From: Pontibacter flavimaris
GTDB taxonomy: Bacteria > Bacteroidota > Bacteroidia > Cytophagales > Hymenobacteraceae
Length of the DNA: 64,000 bases
Direction of reading: 5' to 3'
Assembly (NCBI RefSeq): GCF_001907195.1
Contig: NZ_LVWA01000004.1
Location: forward strand, 310,001-374,000
A model generated the notes under the pieces. That model had not been told where the DNA came from. It did not search any database and saw only the letters and a list, made by a program, of their open reading frames with translations. Numbering within the stretch: the stretch's first letter is position 1; every line of letters begins with the position of its first letter. The position numbers and the translations under genes were made by a program. Shown here piece after piece: positions 1-8,292 of the stretch.

Positions 1-112
1 ACAAGTACCCGTAGCGCAGGAAGTATAATTTGGAGATATGGAGATGACTTCATGCTTTCAGCGTATCCTATAACCCGCCCATTCACTCAATCACTCATTC
101 AAAATTAATCAA

Positions 113-1492
113 GTGGCTAAGATAAAGACATCCTACTTCTGTCAGAACTGCGGCGCCCAATCGGCTAAGTGGATCGGCAAGTGCCCGGCCTGCGGCGAGT
201 GGAACACCTACGTGGAGGAAGTGGTGCAGCGCGAGGAGGTAACGCCCACCACCGCCTGGAAAGTGGGCAGCAGTTCGGCGCAGGTAGCCAACAAGCCCAA
301 GCCCATTGCCGACATCAGCTATCAGGAGCAGCAGCGCGTCGTAACGCAGGACCAGGAGTTGAACCGGGTGCTGGGCGGCGGCATTGTGCCCGGCTCCATG
401 GTATTGATCGGCGGCGAGCCGGGCATCGGCAAGAGCACGCTGATGCTGCAGATCGCCCTGAGCCTGCAGGGGCTGAAGGTGCTGTACGTGAGCGGCGAGG
501 AGAGCGAGCAGCAGATAAAGATGCGCGCCGAGCGCCTCATGGCCCAAACCTCCGACTGCTTTATACTGACCGAGACCGGCACCCAGAACATCTTTAAGCA
601 AATAGAGCTGGTGCGGCCGCAGGTGCTCATCATCGACTCCATCCAGACCCTCCACTCCTCTTTTATAGAGGCGGGCGCGGGCAGCGTGAGTCAGGTGCGC
701 GAGTGCACTGCTGAGCTGCTCAAGTTTGCCAAAGAGAGCGGCACGCCGGTCTTCCTGATCGGCCACATCACTAAAGAGGGTAACTTGGCCGGGCCTAAGA
801 TTCTGGAGCACATGGTAGACACGGTACTGCAGTTTGAGGGCGATCGCCACATGACTTACCGCATCCTGCGCACCACCAAAAACCGCTTCGGCTCCACCTC
901 AGAGCTGGGTATTTACGAGATGATGGGCTCGGGCCTGCGTGAGGTGAGCAACCCGTCGGAGATCCTGATCTCGCAGCGCGAGGATGCCTTTAGCGGCATC
1001 AGTATAGGCGCCACGCTGGAGGGCAACCGCCCGCTGCTGATAGAGGTGCAGAGCCTGGTGAGCCCGGCCACCTATGGCACGCCGCAACGCACCAGCACCG
1101 GCTTCGATGCCAAGCGCCTGAACATGCTGCTGGCCGTGCTGGAGAAACGCGGCGGCTACCGCCTCGGTGCCCAGGACGTGTTCCTGAACATTGCCGGCGG
1201 CCTGAAAGTAGAGGACCCTGCGCTGGACCTGGCCGTGTGCGCCTCCATCCTCTCCTCTTTCGAGGACATGCCGATCTCCAACACCGCATGCTTTGCCGCT
1301 GAGGTGGGCCTGGGCGGTGAGGTGCGCGCCGTGAACCGCGTGGAGAACCGCATCACGGAGGCCGAGAAACTGGGCTTTACTGATATCTACATCTCCAAGT
1401 ACAACAAGAAAGGTGTGGATCTGAGCAAGTTCTCCATCAACGTGCATGCCTATGGGCGGTTGGAGGAGGTGTTCGCGAGTCTTTTCGGCTAG
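113..1492 (+). CDS. radA: DNA repair protein RadA (Sms)
   Basis: RadA is a RecA-like ATPase that helps process recombination intermediates and extends heteroduplex DNA during repair. The N-terminus carries the RadA zinc finger (C10, C13, C24, C27). A Walker A motif GEPGIGKST lies near residues 101-109, and the RadA-specific KNRFG motif follows near residue 255. The C-terminal third is the Lon-protease-like domain, with text such as FLNIAGGLKVEDPALDLAV. The 459-residue length is normal for the family. The start is GTG; no in-frame ATG fits better, because translation from this GTG begins directly with the conserved finger. A strong hairpin terminator follows, so it looks monocistronic. Confidence 0.97.
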   Translation: MAKIKTSYFCQNCGAQSAKWIGKCPACGEWNTYVEEVVQREEVTPTTAWKVGSSSAQVANKPKPIADISYQEQQRVVTQDQELNRVLGGGIVPGSMVLIGGEPGIGKSTLMLQIALSLQGLKVLYVSGEESEQQIKMRAERLMAQTSDCFILTETGTQNIFKQIELVRPQVLIIDSIQTLHSSFIEAGAGSVSQVRECTAELLKFAKESGTPVFLIGHITKEGNLAGPKILEHMVDTVLQFEGDRHMTYRILRTTKNRFGSTSELGIYEMMGSGLREVSNPSEILISQREDAFSGISIGATLEGNRPLLIEVQSLVSPATYGTPQRTSTGFDAKRLNMLLAVLEKRGGYRLGAQDVFLNIAGGLKVEDPALDLAVCASILSSFEDMPISNTACFAAEVGLGGEVRAVNRVENRITEAEKLGFTDIYISKYNKKGVDLSKFSINVHAYGRLEEVFASLFG

Positions 1493-1533
1493 GCGCCCTG
1501 TAAAGTATAAAATTGGCTATTTCTTAGCCGCAA

Positions 1534-1580
1534 GTACAAAAAACGCAGGCATAACAGCCTGCGTTTTTTGTACTGTTTTT
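1534..1580 (+). terminator. Rho-independent terminator after radA
   Basis: A perfect 17-bp inverted repeat (1534-1550 with 1557-1573) has a 6-nt loop, ATAACA. The right arm includes a run of six T and more T follow. It sits about 40 nt after the radA stop. Confidence 0.9.
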
Positions 1581-1926
1581 GGTCAATATTTTTCCTTCTG
1601 ATAAGACTGAAGCTTGATTGAGTGCAAGTATATTGAAACAGAAGTGTTAACCCTGTTTATACTTTGCTTTGCCTTTATCGGTGAATGGAGTTGGTGTAGG
1701 CCTGCTTTAGAAGTATAAACTAGCAATTAATAGTGCTGCTGGTCTAGCTTACATAAAGGCTTTTGCTCGTTAATTCCTGTAAAACTATAAATTTAACACT
1801 GCTCCGGAATTTTGTTATTGGTTTATGTTGTTCAAAGTTATATTATTACTGCTGCGGGTGCTGTGTGCAGGGTGATAATAGTATAATGGTAAGATTCCTT
1901 TAGCCAATGAACAACAATACCTCCTG
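1581..1926. other. AT-rich intergenic region without a gene
   Basis: About 350 bases between the radA terminator and the next start contain no credible ORF. The stretch is clearly more AT-rich than the flanking genes and holds several copies of AAGTATA/TATACTT (near 1626, 1657 and 1711). It presumably contains the promoter of the downstream gene, but I see no convincing -33/-7 pair. Confidence 0.5.
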
Positions 1927-3345
1927 ATGAAACAGATTTACATGTTGCTCCCAGCCTTTCTCCTGCTGGCCGCCAATCAACTCTTCGCCCAGAACACGGC
2001 CGTCATCACCGGCAAAATTTCCAACCCCCTCTCCGATCAGGTGGAGCTCATCATCTATCCCAATCCGCTGTTGCCGGAGGAGGTGAAAACGGAGGTAAAG
2101 CTTGATAGGAATACCTTTCGGATGGAAGTGCCGGTGCAGAAAGCCCTGGTAGCCGAGCTGGTGCACGGCGATGAGGTGGCGCAAGTATACCTGGAGCCTG
2201 GCTATGAGCTGCAGCTGAGCACCAATGGCAAAAGTTTCCTGAAGTCGCTGACCTATAAAGGCAAGGGCGCTAACGAGAACAACTACCTGGCTAAGTATAC
2301 CTATCGTTTCGAGGAAGAGGAGGAGTACCAGGTGCTGCCGGATAACATCAAGCTACAGGAAAAAGAGTTTACGCAGTTTCTGGATTACCGCCGCGAGGAC
2401 CAGCAGAGCAGCTTTGAGAAGTATACCGGTAAAAGGGACGTCTCGGACGAGTTCAGGGGATTTCTGCTGGCCGAGATCGACTTTAGCTATGCCCTGGATA
2501 AGCTGGGCTACCACCCGCTGCGCCAGCAGATCATGCAGGTAGCGCTCACCAGGCCATCGGCGGCTTTTTACGAATACCTCCACGACCTGGACCTGCAGAG
2601 CCCCGCTAACCTGCTAAGCCCGTCTTTCCTGAACTTCCTGCGCTCTTACACGGCCTACTTTGCAAAAGAGGTAGGCTACACGGAGAAGGATCCGCTGTAC
2701 TACAAGGCGCGCTACGATGTGGCCGGGCAGAAGCTGCAGGGGCCGGTAAAGCTGCTGGCGCAGGCGCAGGTGCTCAGGCAGTCGGTGCAGCAGGGCCATC
2801 TGAAGTATACCGAGCTGATGTTGCAGGACTTCAAAGCCAGGAACCAGGAGGAAGCCGTGAGCGCCTACCTCACCCGCCTGCACAGTGAGAACAGCACCCT
2901 GGTAACCGGCGGGCAAGCCCCCGACTTTGAGCTGAAAGACATCAACGGAGACACCATTTCGCTGAGCGATTTTAAAGGAAGTTTGGTGTATCTGAACTTT
3001 TGGCGTAGCGATTGTGGTTTGTGCCACGTGGAACTGCCGCACCTGCAGCGCCTTACAAGTAAAATGGGCAACCATAAGATCGTGTTCCTGAACGTGGCCA
3101 TAGGCGACAACGAGGAGCAGTGGCGGCAGTTGGTAGTGAAAAAGGAGCTGCAGGGCGAGCATGTGCTGGCAAAAGGCGCAGAGGCAGAAGTGGCAAAGCG
3201 TTATGGCCTGAAAGATGTGCCTGCCTATTTCCTCCTGGATGAGGAAGGCCGGTTTATCGCTCTCAAAGCGCGCCGCCCCAGCGACCACGAGGCCGCCAAC
3301 GACATTCTCCAGCACCTGGAGGTGCGGCAGGCCTCTCTTAAATAG
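1927..3345 (+). CDS. Secreted TlpA-like thioredoxin-fold protein
   Basis: This is a 472-residue exported redox protein. A signal peptide ends in LLAANQLFAQ near residue 22. Residues about 30-320 form a mostly helical region of the kind found in Bacteroidota AhpC/TSA-TlpA proteins (DUF4369-like start). A C-terminal thioredoxin/TlpA domain begins near GQAPDFELKDING. Its redox motif is C363-G-L-C366, preceded by NFWRSD and followed by HVELP. Such proteins act in the periplasm as thiol-disulfide reductases; the substrate is unknown. The ATG at 1927 is used because the earlier ATG at 1906 is closed by a TGA after six codons. A hairpin terminator follows. Confidence 0.85.
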   Translation: MKQIYMLLPAFLLLAANQLFAQNTAVITGKISNPLSDQVELIIYPNPLLPEEVKTEVKLDRNTFRMEVPVQKALVAELVHGDEVAQVYLEPGYELQLSTNGKSFLKSLTYKGKGANENNYLAKYTYRFEEEEEYQVLPDNIKLQEKEFTQFLDYRREDQQSSFEKYTGKRDVSDEFRGFLLAEIDFSYALDKLGYHPLRQQIMQVALTRPSAAFYEYLHDLDLQSPANLLSPSFLNFLRSYTAYFAKEVGYTEKDPLYYKARYDVAGQKLQGPVKLLAQAQVLRQSVQQGHLKYTELMLQDFKARNQEEAVSAYLTRLHSENSTLVTGGQAPDFELKDINGDTISLSDFKGSLVYLNFWRSDCGLCHVELPHLQRLTSKMGNHKIVFLNVAIGDNEEQWRQLVVKKELQGEHVLAKGAEAEVAKRYGLKDVPAYFLLDEEGRFIALKARRPSDHEAANDILQHLEVRQASLK

Positions 3346-3369
3346 ACATTTCGTTCACAGTTTATACCC

Positions 3370-3404
3370 AAGCCCGGCTTCCTGACAGGAGCCGGGCTTT
3401 CTTT
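3370..3404 (+). terminator. Terminator after the TlpA-like gene
   Basis: Inverted repeat AAGCCCGGCT (3370-3379) pairs with AGCCGGGCTT (3390-3399), followed by TCTTTG. It lies 25 nt after the stop codon. Confidence 0.8.
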
Positions 3405-3501
3405 GTATGTGGTTGTAGTACCGGATCCAACCACTCCCGGTTTAACCCCACCCCAGCCCTCCCCTAAAAACAGGGCAGGGAGTTCGGTTCATGTTGTATA
3501 A

Positions 3502-4066
3502 GCGGCAGCTATCGAAGTAATACCCAGTCCTTGGGTTGAGCGCCTATGCGAGTTTTTCCGGTGCCGAACGCCAGTGAGGCATTGCGACGCAGGAGCAAAG
3601 GAAAAGCTCCCAGCGCGATGCCCAAGGACGAGCCCTCTCGGGCTTGAGAGCACCAAAGTATGAGATGCAACAGTAGGTAAGTATAGTCTGGAGGATCAGC
3701 AGCAGCTAGAAAGGATAGCTTGTGTCGAGTTGTAGGAAGCAGCGGATAAGAGAGGCACAAGCGGACGCTTGCGCCAGCGGAAGTATGGGATAAGAACCGC
3801 CAAAGTATAGCCTAAGTATAGAGTATTGGCTTTTCAAGCCAGTCGGGTCGCAAGCCCGACGCCATGGCAGGATACAAGTCTGAAGACTTGCACCATAGAA
3901 AAGGGCAAGTATAAAAGTATAGCTGAAGTATAAACTACATCCCTTCATCCCGTAAGTCCCGATAACCTAAAGTATAGCCAAAGTATAAAGTAAGGCTCTC
4001 CAAGCCAATCGAGTTGCAGACGCAACATCACAGTAAGGACACGAGCTTGAAGATTTGCGCCAGAGG
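3502..4066. repeat. Dispersed composite non-coding repeat, copy A
   Basis: This occupies most of an 890-bp gene-free gap (3346-4235). It matches a second copy at 39037-39436 in the same orientation. The order of blocks is shared: GCAGCTATCGAA; a CCCAGTCCTTGGG hairpin; a 67-nt core at 3611-3677 that differs from copy B (39146-39212) at one base; then a series of short palindromes. These are CAAGCGGACGCTTG, GGCTTTTCAAGCC, GTCGGG..CCCGAC and CAAGTCTGAAGACTTG, most followed by GCRCCA or GACGCCA. Copy A carries extra degenerate palindromes at about 3990-4066. The short palindromic units resemble REP sequences, but no RAYT transposase is in the window. Small ORFs across it look spurious. Confidence 0.75.
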
Positions 4067-4235
4067 GGTATAAAAGTATACAACCTTCTTCAACCGCTGC
4101 GCCAGCAAAGGCAGCCCCTCAAAATAACCGTTGAATGTTTTGCTGCGTACTTAAACCCTACACCTCCGTATGGTTCGGGGTGCTATGAAAGCAAATGTGA
4201 AGCAATAAATACCCTACTTTTTAACCCCAAAAAAT

Positions 4236-5417
4236 ATGGCATTAATCAATAAGAGCGACATTGAGAAGCTGCTGAATGTGCAGAACAACGCAAAGAACGC
4301 TTTGTGTATCTCTCTCTACATCCCCACGCATCGTGCAGGGCACGAAACCCTCAATGGTCAGGACCATATCTTGTTCAAGAACAAACTTAGGGAGGCACGC
4401 ACCCTGCTGCAAAGGCACGATGTGCCCGAGGCAGAGATGGACCAGTACCTGAAGCCGGCCGAAGACCTCCTGAACGACACCGGTTTCTGGCGCCACCAGG
4501 CAGAGGGCCTGGCCGTGTTCCTTACCAAAGGCTTCTCGGCCCACTATACCCTGCCCTTCACCATGCCGGAGGTGGTGTACGTGCTCGACCAGTTCTACCT
4601 GACACCCATGTTGCCGATCCTGAGCCAGAACGGCCGCTTTTTCATACTTAGCTTATACCGCGAGAAAGTGGCGTTCTTTGAGGCGACCATTGAGCGAATC
4701 AGACCAATAGACATCAGCTCGTTTGTGCCGGAGACGATGAACAAGGCCCTGAGGTTCGACGTGAAAGGCAACGATCAGGACTTTACCAACTCCACCACCA
4801 CCGTGAACGGCTCCAACATTGTGCACGGCCCGGGTAGCACAAAAGGCGACGAGGAGCACGAACGTGTGCGTGAGTTTGTGATAGAGATAGACAACAGCAT
4901 ACAAAAGATACTGCACGATGCGCATGAGCCCCTCGTGCTAGCCGGGGTAGACCATTACTGCAGCCTTTACAGGCAGCACAGCAAGTATAAGCACATCGTG
5001 CCCCAGAACATCAATATAAACGAGGGCGCTGATAACATGAACGCGCTGCACGAGAAGGCACTGGCTATCATGAAGCCGATGATGCAGCAGGGCCACAACG
5101 ACTCCCTGACCCGCTACCAGAACGTGGCCGGGACAGGCGCCACCTCCGAGGATGTGGCCACGGTGGCGGCAGAGGCCGTGCATGGCCGCGTGGACACGCT
5201 GTTCATTACGCCTAGCCAGCCCGTTTGGGGCAGGTATGACGCTAAGAGCGCCACGGCCGAGGTGCACAACGAGTACAAGCGCGGCGATGATGATTTGATC
5301 AACCTGGCAGCCATCAAAACCTTGGCGCAGGGCGGCAAAGTGTTCGTGGGCAGCTATAATGGATTATCAGAGTCTGCTGATGGAAGTGCCCGTGTGAAGG
5401 CGCTTTTCAGGTACTAG
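4236..5417 (+). CDS. baeRF-domain protein (eRF1-like fold)
   Basis: The 393-residue protein resembles the bacterial/archaeal release-factor-related (baeRF) families. These share the fold of eukaryotic eRF1/Pelota domains and are suspected, but not proven, to act on ribosomes. Visible hallmarks are the N-terminal ISLYIPTHRAG, a central FFILSLYREKVAFFE, PLVLAGVDHYCSLYR in the middle domain, and a C-terminal GGKVFVGSYNGLSES region ending in ALFRY. There is no signal peptide or membrane segment, so it should be cytosolic. It sits alone between a repeat-filled gap and a terminator. The family assignment is from recall of motif style and could be off at subfamily level. Confidence 0.7.
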   Translation: MALINKSDIEKLLNVQNNAKNALCISLYIPTHRAGHETLNGQDHILFKNKLREARTLLQRHDVPEAEMDQYLKPAEDLLNDTGFWRHQAEGLAVFLTKGFSAHYTLPFTMPEVVYVLDQFYLTPMLPILSQNGRFFILSLYREKVAFFEATIERIRPIDISSFVPETMNKALRFDVKGNDQDFTNSTTTVNGSNIVHGPGSTKGDEEHERVREFVIEIDNSIQKILHDAHEPLVLAGVDHYCSLYRQHSKYKHIVPQNININEGADNMNALHEKALAIMKPMMQQGHNDSLTRYQNVAGTGATSEDVATVAAEAVHGRVDTLFITPSQPVWGRYDAKSATAEVHNEYKRGDDDLINLAAIKTLAQGGKVFVGSYNGLSESADGSARVKALFRY

Positions 5418-5461
5418 AATTCCTCTCTTTTGGCTGTTAGCGGCAGAAAGTATAAATTAGC

Positions 5462-5490
5462 GGGGCAGCCAGAGCGGCTGCCCCTTTTTT
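5462..5490 (+). terminator. Terminator after the baeRF gene
   Basis: The stem GGGGCAGCC (5462-5470) pairs perfectly with GGCTGCCCC (5476-5484), followed by six T. Confidence 0.9.
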
Positions 5491-5538
5491 GGCGGATAGC
5501 CGTGATTCTGGCCGCTGCCGTAGCACCTGCATACTTCT

Positions 5539-6561
5539 ATGGCACTTCACTTAGCCGATGGGCTTAACTTTTTAGCAAAGCTGACGCCGCTGCGCGCACT
5601 GAACGCGCTGCAGGTGGTAAGCAGTTACCTGTACTCCAAGTTTACCGGCCGGGCAACACACTGGGGGTATCCACTCAGCATCTCGCTGGAGCCCACCACC
5701 TCCTGCAACCTGCGCTGTCCCGAGTGCCCCAGCGGCCTGCGCTCGTTCTCCCGCCCCACGGGCATGCTGCAGAACGAGCTTTTTAAAAGCACTATAGACC
5801 AGCTGCACCGCCGGCTGCTGTACCTGATCTTCTATTTTCAGGGGGAGCCCTACCTGCACAAGAGCTTTCTGGGGCTGGTCAAGTATGCCTCAGACCGCGG
5901 CATCTACACGGCCACCTCTACCAACGCGCACTTCCTCGACGACGCCACCGCGCGTAAAACCGTGGAGTCGGGCCTGGACAGGCTGATCGTGTCTATCGAC
6001 GGTACCACACAGGAGACCTATGCGGCTTATAGAGTAGGCGGCAAGCTGGATAAGGTGCTGGAGGGCACGCGCAACGTGGTGAAGTGGAAGAGGGAGCTCA
6101 AATCGCGCACGCCGCATATCATGTTCCAGTTCCTGGTGGTGCGCCCCAACGAGCACCAACTGGAGGAGGTGAAAGAATTGGCAAAGGGTTTGGGCGTGGA
6201 TGAGGTGGTGTTCAAAACGGCGCAGATCTACGACTACGCGAACGGTTCGCCGCTCATCCCGACGATAGACTATTACTCCAGGTACCAGAGCAGCGGGGAC
6301 GGCAGCTACAGCATCAAAAACAAACTGCTGAACCACTGCTGGAAGATGTGGCACTCCTGCGTGATCACCTGGGACGGCTTGGTGGTGCCCTGCTGCTTTG
6401 ATAAGGATGCTGAGTACCGCCAGGGCGACCTGCAGCAGCAAAGCTTTGCCCAGGTATGGCGCGGCGAGAAGTATAACGCCTTCAGGCAGCAGGTGCTGCG
6501 CTCCCGCAGCGAGGTGGAGATGTGCCGAAACTGCACCGAAGGCACCAAGGTATGGGCCTGA
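5539..6561 (+). CDS. Radical SAM/SPASM domain enzyme
   Basis: This 340-residue radical SAM enzyme is of unknown substrate. The [4Fe-4S]-SAM motif is CNLRCPEC (CxxxCxxC), preceded by SLEPTTS as in SPASM-family proteins. A C-terminal SPASM-type cysteine cluster is visible: HCWKMWHSC, then VPCCFDKD, then MCRNC near the end. Such enzymes modify peptides or small molecules and the auxiliary cluster typically helps bind the substrate. No precursor peptide gene is evident next to it, so a RiPP role is not supported. The mscS gene follows after 35 nt with no terminator between them, suggesting co-transcription. Confidence 0.88.
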   Translation: MALHLADGLNFLAKLTPLRALNALQVVSSYLYSKFTGRATHWGYPLSISLEPTTSCNLRCPECPSGLRSFSRPTGMLQNELFKSTIDQLHRRLLYLIFYFQGEPYLHKSFLGLVKYASDRGIYTATSTNAHFLDDATARKTVESGLDRLIVSIDGTTQETYAAYRVGGKLDKVLEGTRNVVKWKRELKSRTPHIMFQFLVVRPNEHQLEEVKELAKGLGVDEVVFKTAQIYDYANGSPLIPTIDYYSRYQSSGDGSYSIKNKLLNHCWKMWHSCVITWDGLVVPCCFDKDAEYRQGDLQQQSFAQVWRGEKYNAFRQQVLRSRSEVEMCRNCTEGTKVWA

Positions 6562-6596
6562 TCAACATACCCTGAAAATCAACCTGATTTTATACT

Positions 6597-7532
6597 ATGA
6601 GAGACATAAACGACGCCATGGACCTGCTGCTAAGTAAGCTGGAAGCCTGGGGCAGGCAAGCCGTGCTGCTGCTGCCCAACATCCTTGTGGCCCTGCTGGT
6701 GCTGGTGCTAACCTTCTTCCTGGCCAGAATCATCCGCAACTGGCTGGAGAAGTTTATGGGGCGCTTTTCGCATAGTGCGGCCCTCAACAACCTGGCCCTG
6801 ACGATCATCTATGTTATCATGCTTGCCATTGGGTTCTTTATGGCGCTCAATGTGGTGGGCTTAGACAAGCTGGTTGTCTCGCTGCTGGCTGGTGTGGGTA
6901 TCATAGGACTGGCGCTGGGCTTTGCCTTCCAGGATATTGCCGCCAACTTTATAGCAGGAATTATTATTGCCGTACGCAAGCCTTTCAGGGTCGGCGACCT
7001 GATTGAGACCAACGATTACGTTGGCACCATTGAGCACATCACGCTGCGCACCATCGACATACGGCAGGTAACCGGCGAGATGGTTTGGCTGCCAAACAAA
7101 ATGGTGTTCGAGAACCCGGTTACCAACTTCTCCGTGCTCGGCTCCCGTCGGGTAGACCTGGAGGTTGGGATATCGTACGGGGAGGACCTGGAGCAGGTGC
7201 AGCAGGTGGTGATAGAGGCGCTGCAGGAGGTGAAAAACCGTATGGGAGACAGAGAGATTCAGGTGATGTATGATGCCTTCGGCGACAGCTCCATCAACTT
7301 TAAGGCCCGTTTCTGGATACACTATGAAAAGCAGATAGACTACGTTTCAGCGAAAAGCGACGCCATCATCCGGATAAAGAAGGCCTTTGATGAGAATAAC
7401 ATCCTGATCCCATTCCCGATTCGCACGCTGGACTTTGCTATTAAGGGAGGCGATAAGCTAAGCGAGGAACTAAAGACCGCCCTCAGTGCCTCCGGTAAAA
7501 ACGGGCAGCAGCTTGGCGATAGCGGGCAATAA
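6597..7532 (+). CDS. Small-conductance mechanosensitive channel (MscS family)
   Basis: The 311-residue inner-membrane channel opens on membrane tension and releases solutes during osmotic downshock. Three N-terminal hydrophobic segments are visible (residues about 22-45, 60-85 and 90-120). The pore-lining TM3 motif GIIGLALGFAFQDIAANFIAGI and the start of the beta domain, KPFRVGDLI, are clear MscS signatures. The C-terminal part has the alpha/beta domain ending near PFPIRTLDF. The length is typical of a minimal MscS. It is probably co-transcribed with the upstream radical SAM gene and ends in a bidirectional terminator shared with the converging gene. Confidence 0.95.
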   Translation: MRDINDAMDLLLSKLEAWGRQAVLLLPNILVALLVLVLTFFLARIIRNWLEKFMGRFSHSAALNNLALTIIYVIMLAIGFFMALNVVGLDKLVVSLLAGVGIIGLALGFAFQDIAANFIAGIIIAVRKPFRVGDLIETNDYVGTIEHITLRTIDIRQVTGEMVWLPNKMVFENPVTNFSVLGSRRVDLEVGISYGEDLEQVQQVVIEALQEVKNRMGDREIQVMYDAFGDSSINFKARFWIHYEKQIDYVSAKSDAIIRIKKAFDENNILIPFPIRTLDFAIKGGDKLSEELKTALSASGKNGQQLGDSGQ

Positions 7533-7555
7533 GCAGGTTTATACTTTAGCAGCAA

Positions 7556-7592
7556 CAGGAAGGGCCGATATCGCATCGGCCCTTCCTGTTTT
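7556..7592. terminator. Bidirectional terminator, mscS and the converging gene
   Basis: A perfect 14-bp stem (7556-7569 with 7575-7588), loop ATCGC, has TTTTATTT on the plus side. On the minus side it directly follows the stop of the opposing gene at 7591. Confidence 0.88.
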
Positions 7593-7929
7593 ATTTGTCT
7601 TTCTTATCCAGGTTCTTGCCCAGATCCTCCACCTGCTTCAGAAACGTGTCCACACCCTCGTCGGCGTACGGGCCATACGAGTTGGAGATGGTTCCTTTCA
7701 GGCCGTTGGCGGTTTCCACCGCGTAAAGTATAGACATGTCGTCCGGGTTGCTCTCGCCCTCAAAGCGATAGTGGTCCACGATACGCACCTGGTCCGGGGC
7801 AAACGACTCCTTCTCCTCCATGGTACAGAGCTTTCCGTCCTGCCCTACCTTAAAATCATACTTGTAGCCATCTTTGCGAAGGCGGTTCAGCACGTTCACC
7901 AAAGATCTCTCTTCAACTTTGTCTTGCAT
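7591..7929 (-). CDS. Conserved small Bacteroidota protein of unknown function
   Basis: This is a 112-residue soluble protein without signal or membrane segments. It shows a pattern that I associate with a widespread small Bacteroidota family (RLRKDGYKYDF, RIVDHYRFEG, ILYAVETANGLKGT, NSYGPYADEG). Members are often labelled phosphoribosylpyrophosphate synthetase in databases. That name is almost certainly wrong, as no PRPP-synthetase motif is present and the protein is a third of the enzyme's length. No function can be assigned. It converges on mscS, and a 155-bp gap with AAGTATA copies separates it from the next minus-strand gene. Confidence 0.8.
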   Translation of the reverse strand: MQDKVEERSLVNVLNRLRKDGYKYDFKVGQDGKLCTMEEKESFAPDQVRIVDHYRFEGESNPDDMSILYAVETANGLKGTISNSYGPYADEGVDTFLKQVEDLGKNLDKKDK

Positions 7930-8084
7930 AGTATATCGTTTTAAGTGGTTCTACTCCTAAGTATAGAACTATACGCAAAAACAAAGTTTAGATACAGATT
8001 TATGATGAGTAGCGCGTGCTGATCAACGCATAATGGTAGGAAACGGGGCTCCTCTGTTTCTTAATTCTTGCTGATTGCCAGGTG

Positions 8085-8261
8085 TTATGCCTTTGCCTGC
8101 CGCTTCTCCAGTTCCTGCTGTATCTTCTTCAGGTCGATGGAGGAGCAGGCGCCGCAGCTCTTGGCGCAGCCGCTCTTGGCCGAAAACACCTGGTAAAGCA
8201 TGCGCAGCATGTAGGCTACCGCGGCCAGGAAAACGAGCAGAATGACGATTTGCTGAATCAT
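8085..8261 (-). CDS. FeoB-associated Cys-rich membrane protein-like (58 aa)
   Basis: Reading the minus strand from ATG at 8261 to TAA at 8085 gives 58 residues. A single N-terminal membrane helix (IVILLVFLAAVAYMLRML) is followed by a cysteine cluster SGCAKSCGACSS and a charged helical tail. This matches the layout of the small FeoB-associated Cys-rich membrane family, proposed to assist ferrous iron uptake. No feoA or feoB lies in the window, so the iron link rests only on family resemblance. It is 31 nt downstream of the IMPase gene on the same strand and is probably the last gene of that operon. Confidence 0.72.
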   Translation of the reverse strand: MIQQIVILLVFLAAVAYMLRMLYQVFSAKSGCAKSCGACSSIDLKKIQQELEKRQAKA

Positions 8262-8292
8262 ACTTTAGAAACCTTTATGAAGTATAAAAAGT

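Noticed and set aside
3509-3948. Small minus-strand ORFs of 80-83 codons inside repeat copy A, and a related one at 39231-39494
   Set aside because: They arise from the palindromic repeat sequence; frames are not conserved between the two copies and the composition is not protein-like.
4055-4252. 65-codon plus-strand ORF before the baeRF gene
   Set aside because: It overlaps the baeRF start, covers repeat DNA, and has no recognisable features.
5539-6561. RiPP precursor cluster around the radical SAM/SPASM enzyme
   Set aside because: No short peptide gene, transporter or protease is adjacent; the neighbours are baeRF and mscS.
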